Shown: positions 1 through 5,593 of the stretch, piece after piece | Numbering within the stretch: the first letter of the stretch is position 1 | How the letters are laid out: every line of letters begins with the position of its first letter | NCBI GenBank assembly: GCA_949450265.1 | Contig: CASTMW010000058.1 | Location: 1-9,577 of the forward strand | Source of the DNA: an uncultured Eggerthellaceae bacterium | GTDB lineage: Bacteria; Actinomycetota; Coriobacteriia; Coriobacteriales; Eggerthellaceae | DNA length: 9,577 nucleotides | Direction: 5' to 3' | Translations under genes and position numbers: made by a program | The notes under the pieces: generated by a model | Seen by the model: only the letters and a program-made list of their open reading frames with translations | What the model was told of the DNA's origin: nothing | The model's database searches: none

Positions 1-185
1 CCAACGATGCCGAGCGTATTGCCGCGCTGCGCCGTCTTCTGCTTGGAAAGCCCCGCCAAAGCCAGGATGAACAGCAAGGCCGCCAGGATGTAGGCGAGCG
101 ACTGGAAGCGGAGCATGCCGTCCAAGATGGCGGGATCGATCCCGAAGATGTCTGTTTCAGAGATGAGCATGATACCTTCCATCAT
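1..185 (-). CDS. pntB: NAD(P) transhydrogenase subunit beta, N-terminal part (runs off the window)
   Basis: The first 61 codons of the beta subunit of the membrane-bound, proton-translocating transhydrogenase, which with PntA moves hydride between NADH and NADP+ using the proton gradient. Seen: a hydrophobic segment around residues 28-43 (LAYILAALLFILALAGL) followed at once by LSKQKTAQRGNTLGI, which matches the conserved start of PntB (AGLSK-E/K-T-x-R-GN-x-x-GI). The rest, including the NADP-binding domain III, lies outside the window. The ATG at 185 overlaps the pntA stop as ATGA, with AAAGGAG nine bases upstream (194-200) inside the pntA coding end, so translation is probably coupled. About 20 residues precede the usual family start; in-frame ATGs at 182 and 170 are alternatives, the latter with AAGG close upstream. 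Identity is firm; the exact start is less so. Confidence 0.9.
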   Translation of the reverse strand, partial: MMEGIMLISETDIFGIDPAILDGMLRFQSLAYILAALLFILALAGLSKQKTAQRGNTLGIV

Positions 186-1738
186 TCATCAGAGCTCCTT
201 TGGAACATCTTGAGCATGCGATGGGTGACCAGAAAGCCGCCGAAGATGTTGATGGACGCGATGATCATAGCGATGAACGCGAGCACGGTGACCACCGGAT
301 TCCCGGTGCCCGCCAACAGGATGGCCCCCACGATGATGATGCCCGAAATGGCATTGGTGACCGACATGAGCGGGGTGTGCAGCGAATGGGTGACCGCCGT
401 GATGACGTAGAAGCCCACCACGATGGCCAGCATGAAGACGATGAAGTGGTTCGCCATGCTGGCGGGCGCGAACGCGATGAGCACGATGGCGAGCGCTGCG
501 AGTGCCACCTTCCACCAGAGCTTCTTCCAGCGCGGCACCGCAACGGGCTCCGCTTCAGCGGCAGGCGCCACTTCGGGAGCTGGCGCTGCCGGTGCAGCCG
601 AAACGCTGACCGGAGGTGGCGGCCACATGATCTGACCATCCAGCGTGATGGTCATGCCGCGCACGACCTCGTCCTCTTCATCGAGCTGATAGCATCCGTC
701 CTTGGCAGGCGTTATCAGCTTCATCAGGTTGACCACGTTCTGCCCGAACATCTGCGATGCCTGCGCAGGCAGGCGGTTGGCCAGGTTGGTGTAACCCAAG
801 ATGGTGACGCCGTTTTCCGTCTGCACCGCTTCGTCCACCTTCGTGAGCGCAGTGTTGCTACCCTGCTCGGATGCGCCCATGTCCACGATGACCGAACCGG
901 GCTTCATGCCCGCTATGGCCTCTTCGGTCAGCAGCAGCGGAGAGGGGCGCCCCGGTATCTGCGCCGTGGTGATGACGATGTCGCTCTGTGCGGCTTGCTC
1001 GGCGTACAGGCGCTGTGCGATGACTTGCTCGTCATCCGACATCTCCTTGGCGTAGCCGTCCGTTGATTCCTGCTTCACGGGTATCTCGATGAACTGGCCG
1101 CCCAGCGATTCGACCTGATCGTAGACCTCGGGGCGCACATCGGTGGCCGCCACCACCGCACCCATGCTGGATGCGGTGCCGATGGCGGACAGCCCCGCCA
1201 CGCCCGCGCCGATGACATACACGCGCGCAGGTGGCATCTTGCCTGCGGCCGTCACTTGGCCCGGCAGCAAGCGCCCGAAGGCATCCGCCGCTTCCACCAC
1301 CGCCTTGTACCCCGCGATGCTCATCATGGAGGACAGCACGTCCAACGACTGGGCGCGCGAGATGCGCGGCACGCAATCCAGCGCCAGCACCGTGATGCCC
1401 ATCTGCGAGAACGTATCGAGCAGCTGCGGGTTGGCGCGCGGGTTCACGCGTGTTATGAGCAGCGCCCCGCGCTTGATGAGCGAAAGCTGCTCGGATGGCG
1501 GTGTGTTCATACACACCACCACATCGGCCCCCCACGCCTCAGCAGCGTCCACGATGCGCGCGCCCTGCGCTTCGTACTGCTGGTCGTACAGGTCGGCCTT
1601 GGCCCCAGCGTCGTGCTGCACCAGCACGTCGTAGCCTAGCTTCAGCAGGCGCTCCACGTTCTGCGGCGCCACGCTGACGCGCATCTGGTACTCGAAGGGT
1701 TCCTTCGGGATACCGATCGTCATTCTTTTCGCAGACAT
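182..1738 (-). CDS. pntA: NAD(P) transhydrogenase subunit alpha (fused form)
   Basis: 518 residues, like the fused alpha subunit of E. coli (510) and unlike the split PntAA/PntAB form. Domain I binds NAD(H) in the cytoplasm: PRISRAQSLD at 124-133, the Rossmann loop GAGVAG at 177-182 followed by an acidic D200 as expected for NAD rather than NADP, and the mobile loop DGYAKEMSD at 227-235. A Pro/Ala-rich linker (about 373-402, opening with PPPP) leads to four membrane helices (about 409-425, 431-449, 464-478, 481-501) with the conserved HSLHTPLMSVTNAISG and NIFGGF-VT-RMLKMF segments. Start: the ATG at 1738 has AGGAG nine bases upstream (1748-1752). The ATG at 1747 touches that AGGAG, so it is unlikely, and 1723 (MTIGIPKE) matches the shortest homologues. 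It lies 16 bp after thiD and overlaps pntB by 4 bp, so it looks part of the TPP-controlled operon. Role known from the family: NADPH supply driven by the proton gradient. Confidence 0.95.
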   Translation of the reverse strand: MSAKRMTIGIPKEPFEYQMRVSVAPQNVERLLKLGYDVLVQHDAGAKADLYDQQYEAQGARIVDAAEAWGADVVVCMNTPPSEQLSLIKRGALLITRVNPRANPQLLDTFSQMGITVLALDCVPRISRAQSLDVLSSMMSIAGYKAVVEAADAFGRLLPGQVTAAGKMPPARVYVIGAGVAGLSAIGTASSMGAVVAATDVRPEVYDQVESLGGQFIEIPVKQESTDGYAKEMSDDEQVIAQRLYAEQAAQSDIVITTAQIPGRPSPLLLTEEAIAGMKPGSVIVDMGASEQGSNTALTKVDEAVQTENGVTILGYTNLANRLPAQASQMFGQNVVNLMKLITPAKDGCYQLDEEDEVVRGMTITLDGQIMWPPPPVSVSAAPAAPAPEVAPAAEAEPVAVPRWKKLWWKVALAALAIVLIAFAPASMANHFIVFMLAIVVGFYVITAVTHSLHTPLMSVTNAISGIIIVGAILLAGTGNPVVTVLAFIAMIIASINIFGGFLVTHRMLKMFQRSSDE

Positions 1739-1754
1739 ATCCGTCATCTCCTGC

Positions 1755-2567
1755 TTATCGATACTCCCACATATGGTCCAACGGGCCCGAGCCGCGCCCC
1801 AGATCGAGCTGCGCGGCAAGCGCGCCCGTCACATATGCCTTCGCGCTGCGCACAGCGTCTTCCACAGAATAGCCCGCCGCCAGCCCGCAAGCGATGGCCG
1901 ACGAGAGAGAACAGCCCGTGCCGTGCGCGTTCGGGTTGTCGATCCGCGGCCCGCGCAACCACACGCACGTGCCGTCCGGCAAACACAGCAGGTCGTTGGC
2001 AGCATCAGCCAATCCGACCCCATGGCCGCCCTTCACCAGCACCGCTGGCATACGATCGGCATCCTGCCCCACACGGTAAGCGATGCACTGGGCAGCACGC
2101 TCCATGTCGGCTTCCGAGGCGATCTCCTGCTCTGCCAGCACGGCCGCTTCGGGCACGTTCGGGGTCAGCACGGCCGCCAACGGCGCAAGGCGGCGCATCA
2201 GCACGTCGATGGCCTCGGTGGCTATCAGCGCGGACCCGCTGGTGGCCACCATCACGGGGTCAACCACAACATTTTCCGCCCCATGGCGCACGAGCGCATC
2301 AGCAATGGCATCCACGATCTGCGCATTCGAGACCATACCGATCTTGACCGCGGCAGGACGGATGTCGTCGAAAACCGCATCCATCTGCTGCACCACCATG
2401 CACGGCTCGACATCTTGCACCGCGAACACTCCCGTGGTGTTCTGCGCCGTGATGGCCGTGATGGCGCATTCCGCAAACAGCCCATGAGCTGCGATGGTCT
2501 TCACGTCGGCTTGGATGCCTGCACCACCGCTGGAATCGCTTCCCGCTATGGTCAGGACCACCTTCAC
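1755..2567 (-). CDS. thiD: Hydroxymethylpyrimidine/phosphomethylpyrimidine kinase
   Basis: Phosphorylates HMP and HMP-phosphate to HMP-diphosphate, the pyrimidine half of thiamine; a cytoplasmic ribokinase-fold enzyme. 270 residues, normal for a stand-alone ThiD without a ThiE fusion. Seen: TIAGSDSSGGAGIQAD at 6-21, TAQNTTG at 40-46 (substrate-side Gln), KIGM at 75-78, VVDPVMVATSG at 101-111, LTPNVPEA at 134-141, VLVKGGHG at 176-183, and the anion-hole/catalytic segment HGTGCSLSSAIA at 215-226 with C219 in the place of the known reactive Cys. Start: GTG at 2567 overlaps the stop of the hydrolase gene as GTGA, with AAGGAG ten bases upstream; a longer ATG start at 2633 would add 22 unrelated residues inside the upstream gene. 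NPNAHGTGC replaces the commoner NTHGTGC, a mild variation. Its product takes the HMP-P made by ThiC in the same operon. Confidence 0.95.
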   Translation of the reverse strand: MKVVLTIAGSDSSGGAGIQADVKTIAAHGLFAECAITAITAQNTTGVFAVQDVEPCMVVQQMDAVFDDIRPAAVKIGMVSNAQIVDAIADALVRHGAENVVVDPVMVATSGSALIATEAIDVLMRRLAPLAAVLTPNVPEAAVLAEQEIASEADMERAAQCIAYRVGQDADRMPAVLVKGGHGVGLADAANDLLCLPDGTCVWLRGPRIDNPNAHGTGCSLSSAIACGLAAGYSVEDAVRSAKAYVTGALAAQLDLGRGSGPLDHMWEYR

Positions 2568-3169
2568 AATGCTTCCGCTCCTTCGATGAATGCGCACGCT
2601 TCGTCGGTGGTGACCAGCTTGGCCGCATAGCATCTCTGCATGTACGCCAGCCCTTCTGCCTGCGTGCCCACCAAAAACGTGCCCGTCGCATCAGTGACGA
2701 CCACGATGTTGAAGTTGTTGAAGTACGCATCGGCCGCCGTGTGCTGCACGCAGATGTTCGTGTCGAAGCCCGTAAGGATCAGCGTGTCCACGCCCAGCTC
2801 GGTCAACAGCAAGCGCAAACCCGTTTGGAAGAAGGCGGAGTAGCGGCGCTTCTGCACGATGTGATCGCTCGGCAGCACAGGGATCTGCGGTGAGACCTGC
2901 GCCTCGGGGCTGCCCGCGATGCCGTGGTCACCCCAGAGTAGCAATTCCCGATCGAGACCGGGGATATGGGCATCATTAGCGAAGATGACCGGCATGCCCG
3001 CTTCGTGGGCCGCTTCGACCAAGCGCGCCGTTCGCAGCGTGGGTTCGAGCAGTACCTCTTCCAAAGGACCACCCGCCGCGTCTCCCAGCTCGTCTATGAC
3101 GAGCAGCGCCGTGGTGGCCCGATCGGCCGTAAGATCGATACTGCCTTTGTTGCTGGATCCGTCTAGCAT
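2564..3169 (-). CDS. Isochorismatase-like cysteine hydrolase of unknown substrate
   Basis: 201 residues, the usual size for the isochorismatase/nicotinamidase superfamily. Seen: first strand with catalytic Asp, ALLVID (D26; the family's common IDMQNDF reads IDELGDA here); ANDAHIPGLDREL at 64-76, where nicotinamidases carry their metal ligands; WGDHGIAGSPEAQV at 79-92, the usual W-x-x-H-x-x-x-G-T/S motif; VQKRRYSAFF with the catalytic Lys K107; and GFDTNICVQHTAADA at 134-148 with the nucleophile C140, preceded by the family's T-N-I. The Asp-Lys-Cys triad is therefore complete and an active amide-type hydrolase is likely. Start ATG 3169 has AGGAGG nine bases upstream. It lies between thiC (51 bp gap) and thiD (4 bp overlap). 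Possible substrates are nicotinamide, given pntAB downstream, or an amide breakdown product of thiamine or pyrimidines, given the thi genes. Neither is shown by sequence, so no symbol is given. Confidence 0.88.
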   Translation of the reverse strand: MLDGSSNKGSIDLTADRATTALLVIDELGDAAGGPLEEVLLEPTLRTARLVEAAHEAGMPVIFANDAHIPGLDRELLLWGDHGIAGSPEAQVSPQIPVLPSDHIVQKRRYSAFFQTGLRLLLTELGVDTLILTGFDTNICVQHTAADAYFNNFNIVVVTDATGTFLVGTQAEGLAYMQRCYAAKLVTTDEACAFIEGAEAL

Positions 3170-3220
3170 CCTTGCGTTCCTCCTGTGTCGTATATGGCAA
3201 TCCTTGCAGATTCTTGCTCG

Positions 3221-4603
3221 TCAGAGCCCGAGATCGATCACATTGTCGTCCATCAGTTGATTTACCGTTCGCATCGCGCACATCTTCCCGCACATGGTGC
3301 AGGTGCCCTCCGTGGTGGGCGGCGCGCTGTCGAAGTACTCGCGCGCACGGACCGGATCGAGCGCCAGCTGGAACATCTCGTCCCACGCGACACGGCGGCG
3401 CGCATCGCTCATGCGATCGTCGCGCGTGCGTACACCCGGCACGCCCTTCGCGATGTCAGCGGCATGGGCAGCTATCTTGGTGGCCACCAAGCCTTCGCGC
3501 ACATCCCGCTCATCCGGAAGGCGCAGGTGCTCGGCCGGAGTGACATAACAGAGGAAATCGGCACCAGCGCTGGCCGCCACCGCACCTCCGATGGCTGCTG
3601 TGATATGGTCATAACCTGGCGCGATGTCGCACACCAGCGGCCCGAGCACATAGAAGGGCGCATCGTGGCACAAGCGCTTCTGCAGCTTCATGTTGGCGGC
3701 TATCTCGTCAAGGGCCATATGGCCCGGCCCTTCCACCATCACCTGCACGCCTGCCGCCCACGCGCGCTCGGTCAGCTTCCCTATCTCGATCAGCTCGGAG
3801 ATCTGGCTCGCATCGGTGGCATCGTAGGTGCTGCCAGGCCGCATGGCGTCCCCGATGCTGATGGTCACATCGTGGGCATGCAGGATATCCAGCACCTCAT
3901 CGTAGTGCTCGTAGAACGGATTCTCGTTGCCGGTGGCTTCCATCCACGCGAAGATGAGCGAACCACCACGGCTGACGATGTTGGTGAGCCGCCCCGTTTC
4001 CTTGAAGGATTCGATCACACGTCGGTTCATGCCCGCGTGCACGGTGACGAAATCCACGCCATCCTCAGCATGCTTGCGGATCACATCAAGGAAATCCTGT
4101 GCGGTGATATGGATGAGCGCTTTCTCCAGGTACCCGATGGCATCGTACATGGGAACCGTGCCGATCATGGCGGGCGAGCGCTCGATCAGGCGGCGGCGGA
4201 AGCCTTCTGTCTTGCCGCTGTTGGAAAGGTCCATGATGGCATCAGCGCCCAGTTCCAGCGCCACATCCACCTTGCGCCATTCCTGCGCTTCGTCGGCCAC
4301 GTCCCCCGAGATGCCCAAGTTCACGTTCACCTTGGTGGAGAGCGCCTGCCCGTTGAGCAGGCTGCCCACGCCCCCCGGGGCCAGCGAGGTGTGGTGGATG
4401 TTCGCCGGAATGGCCACGCGCCCGCGCGCCACCGCCTGCCGGATGTCCTCGACATCCACGCCTTCCGCCTGCGCCACCGCCTGCATCTGGGGCGTCACGT
4501 GCCCGGCGCGAGCATGGTCAATCTGGGTCACGCACGCATCGGTGGCCTCCGGCACAGGATGCGGATCGGTCTGCGCACGATCATCGGTCATGGTGGTGCT
4601 CAT
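3221..4603 (-). CDS. thiC: Phosphomethylpyrimidine synthase ThiC (short form)
   Basis: Radical-SAM enzyme that rearranges 5-aminoimidazole ribotide to HMP-phosphate, the committed step for the thiamine pyrimidine. 460 residues, lacking the long N-terminal domain of the E. coli enzyme (about 630). Seen: HARAG at 30-34, TKVNVNLGISG at 90-100, MDLSNSGK at 124-131, TVPMYDA at 149-155, SRGGS at 211-215, GDAMRPG at 251-257, EGPGHM at 291-296, APGYDHITAAIGG at 328-340, YVTPAEHL at 353-360, and KIAAHAAD at 376-383. H295 and H359 are 64 residues apart, the same spacing as the two metal-binding His of the Caulobacter enzyme. The C-terminal cluster Cys are C435, C438 and C442, i.e. CX2CX3C, one residue tighter than E. 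coli CX2CX4C. A polar extension of about 24 residues precedes the family start. ATG 4603 follows GGGAG by six bases, and that site is part of the TPP riboswitch. Confidence 0.97.
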   Translation of the reverse strand: MSTTMTDDRAQTDPHPVPEATDACVTQIDHARAGHVTPQMQAVAQAEGVDVEDIRQAVARGRVAIPANIHHTSLAPGGVGSLLNGQALSTKVNVNLGISGDVADEAQEWRKVDVALELGADAIMDLSNSGKTEGFRRRLIERSPAMIGTVPMYDAIGYLEKALIHITAQDFLDVIRKHAEDGVDFVTVHAGMNRRVIESFKETGRLTNIVSRGGSLIFAWMEATGNENPFYEHYDEVLDILHAHDVTISIGDAMRPGSTYDATDASQISELIEIGKLTERAWAAGVQVMVEGPGHMALDEIAANMKLQKRLCHDAPFYVLGPLVCDIAPGYDHITAAIGGAVAASAGADFLCYVTPAEHLRLPDERDVREGLVATKIAAHAADIAKGVPGVRTRDDRMSDARRRVAWDEMFQLALDPVRAREYFDSAPPTTEGTCTMCGKMCAMRTVNQLMDDNVIDLGL

Positions 4604-4608
4604 GGATG

Positions 4609-4700
4609 GCTCCCTTCGCTGGCATTATCCAAGCAGGTTCTGCGGGTCGGGCTTCGCGCGCCCCTCTCAGCCTGGCTCTTCCAAGCTCCCCGGATCTTGC
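4609..4700 (-). ncRNA. TPP riboswitch (THI element) controlling thiC
   Basis: On the minus strand the leader of thiC shows the TPP aptamer in order: CGGGGAGC (4692-4685), CTGAGA (4670-4665), GAACCTG (4640-4634), GGATAATGCCAGCG (4630-4617), AAGGGAG (4616-4610). Pairings found by eye: P2 CGGG with CCCG (4643-4646); P3 GCTTGG (4681-4686) with CCAGGC (4670-4675), one G-U; a small P3a GGGC/GCCC (4660-4663 with 4649-4652); P5 around the ATAATG loop (TTGG with CCAG). The P4/P1 3' strand AAGGGAG is also the thiC Shine-Dalgarno, and only six bases separate it from the ATG. No separate terminator or anti-sequestor is visible, so bound TPP probably blocks ribosome entry directly. The gene it controls fits the ligand. 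Confidence 0.96.
4610..4616 (-). promoter_or_regulatory. thiC Shine-Dalgarno inside the TPP aptamer
   Basis: AAGGGAG, six bases before the thiC ATG at 4603. The same bases form the 3' end of the TPP aptamer (the conserved GCG-x-AGGGA end), so ligand binding and ribosome binding compete for them. It also fixes the start codon: the next in-frame ATG, at 4591, would be too far away. Confidence 0.8.
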
Positions 4701-4713
4701 ATCGCTATGAAAG

Positions 4714-4719
4714 ATTGTA
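4714..4719 (-). promoter_or_regulatory. Likely -10 box of the thi operon promoter
   Basis: TACAAT on the minus strand, one mismatch from TATAAT. Transcription would begin near 4707, about 15 bases before the conserved CGGGGAGC of the riboswitch. At a 17-base spacing the -35 position falls on GTAGCA (4742-4737), a poor match that overlaps the stop codon of the regulator gene. Position relative to the riboswitch supports it; the -35 does not. Confidence 0.5.
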
Positions 4720-4738
4720 GCGCAGCGCAAGGTACCTG

Positions 4739-5446
4739 CTACTGGGAAAGACAGAGCACGGCCAGTTGCGTGCGATTCTTCAGCTGCTTCTTCTGCAAAA
4801 TAGCGCTGATATTATTGCGCACGGTGCCTTCGCTCAGGAAGAGGCGTGCAGCGATCTCGCGATTGTCCAGCCCCTCCGAGACCAGATGCGCCACGCTGCG
4901 CTCGCGATCGGTCAGTCCTTCGAGCGGGTCGACGGAAAGGGCATCCGCATCTGCGTTCACCGCTTCCTGCGAGCAGCTTCGTTCGGCCGCCCGCGTGCGC
5001 TCTGCAAGCCCGATCATATCCTCGCGCAGCGCATCGCGCGAGATGCGCATGCCGCTGCGAGCGGCGGTCGACCGGATCGTGCGCACCGACAGCAGTACTG
5101 CGATGCAACCGAGCACGAGCAGCGGCCATGCAAAGACAAGCCCGCACCGCCACGCGATAACGGCCAGAGCGGCTACCCACGCCGCGCGCACAGGCCAGGC
5201 ACGCTCGAACGTATCGAGGCACGCCGCCACGGGCAAAAAGGGCATCATCGGAGTGAAGAGGGCACACGCAATCGTAAGGATGCACGCAGCGGCGGTGCGC
5301 AGCGCATTCCTTCGCGCGGCTTGGCTCGCGCAGAGCGCCAGCAGCGCCCCTAACATCCCCACCACGGAAAGCTCAGAGGTCCCTTGCACCACCACCAGCG
5401 TGGCGCACACGCCCCAGACCGCAATGCTATCGATCAATCTGTCCAT
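4739..5446 (-). CDS. Membrane-anchored LuxR-family transcriptional regulator
   Basis: 235 residues. The first two thirds are hydrophobic: about five membrane helices (near residues 5-22, 28-44, 52-72, 90-106, 108-125, the last two close together). A charged, probably helical stretch follows (about 130-162, with LREDMIGLAERTRAAER), then a LuxR/NarL-type helix-turn-helix over the last 60 residues: GLTDRERSVAHLVSEGLDNREIAARLFLSEGTVRNNISAIL. No receiver domain and no ATP-binding kinase domain are present. It therefore looks like a one-component regulator that senses at or in the membrane and acts on DNA directly. Start: ATG 5446 is chosen because a TATAAT box ends six bases before it; an ATG at 5524 would translate that promoter and the divergent control region. 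It lies divergent from the ABC exporter, its most likely target, and ends about 20 bp before the thi promoter with no clear terminator. The signal it senses is unknown. Confidence 0.85.
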   Translation of the reverse strand: MDRLIDSIAVWGVCATLVVVQGTSELSVVGMLGALLALCASQAARRNALRTAAACILTIACALFTPMMPFLPVAACLDTFERAWPVRAAWVAALAVIAWRCGLVFAWPLLVLGCIAVLLSVRTIRSTAARSGMRISRDALREDMIGLAERTRAAERSCSQEAVNADADALSVDPLEGLTDRERSVAHLVSEGLDNREIAARLFLSEGTVRNNISAILQKKQLKNRTQLAVLCLSQ

Positions 5447-5452
5447 GGCTCG

Positions 5453-5458
5453 ATTATA
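5453..5458 (-). promoter_or_regulatory. Perfect -10 box (TATAAT) of the LuxR-type regulator
   Basis: TATAAT on the minus strand, followed by six bases (CGAGCC) and then the ATG at 5446, so transcription would start at the A of the start codon and give a leaderless mRNA. No Shine-Dalgarno precedes this ATG, which agrees. No TTGACA-like -35 is found at 15-18 bases (TGCGTT or ATGCGT at best). Confidence 0.65.
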
Positions 5459-5472
5459 CCCGCCCGGCAGTC

Positions 5473-5493
5473 GCAACGCATCGGTTGCAACGC
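5473..5493. promoter_or_regulatory. Candidate operator in the divergent intergenic region
   Basis: Inverted repeat GCAAC-6 bases-GTTGC (5473-5488), overlapping a perfect 8-bp palindrome GTTGCAAC (5484-5491). GCAACGC also occurs twice as a direct repeat (5473-5479 and 5487-5493). Relative to the proposed regulator transcription start it spans about -27 to -42, the -35 region. Position and symmetry suit a LuxR/NarL-type site or autoregulation, but short repeats arise by chance and no second copy is seen near the exporter promoter. Confidence 0.35.
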
Positions 5494-5555
5494 CCTGAAC
5501 GGGGAAGATGCCAACGAATGACAAATATCACTATCGCGAGGCGCGCACTTTTTCC

Positions 5556-5561
5556 CATAAT
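5556..5561 (+). promoter_or_regulatory. Possible -10 box of the ABC exporter operon
   Basis: CATAAT on the plus strand, one mismatch from TATAAT, 32 bases before the GTG start of the ATPase and upstream of its AAGGAGG site. The -35 position is poor (ATCGCG or TCGCGA at 16-17 bases), as expected if an activator is needed. The palindrome TCGCGA at 5534-5539 falls just there. Confidence 0.35.
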
Positions 5562-5593
5562 GGCAGCGCACATGAGGACAAGGAGGCCATTAC

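Noticed and set aside
200..1066. Open frame of 288 codons on the plus strand opposite pntA
   Set aside because: Shadow of pntA with His/Arg/Asp-rich low-information sequence and no Shine-Dalgarno.
2568..2633. Longer start of thiD at an ATG 22 codons upstream
   Set aside because: The added residues are unlike any ThiD start and lie inside the hydrolase gene; the GTG at 2567 has a well-placed AAGGAG and a GTGA overlap.
3170..3220. Possible separate promoter for the hydrolase gene (CATATA in the 51 bp after thiC)
   Set aside because: No credible -35 at the right distance and the match to TATAAT is poor; I treat the gene as part of the thi operon.
3185..4720. Open frame of 511 codons on the plus strand opposite thiC
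   Set aside because: It is fully antisense to thiC, has biased His/Arg/Gly composition and no recognisable domain; long antisense frames are expected in GC-rich coding DNA. The same holds for 3927-5498 (+) and 8082-9191 (-).
5447..5524. N-terminal extension of the LuxR-type regulator from ATG 5524
   Set aside because: It would run through the TATAAT box and candidate operator, and the extra residues show no membrane or family character.
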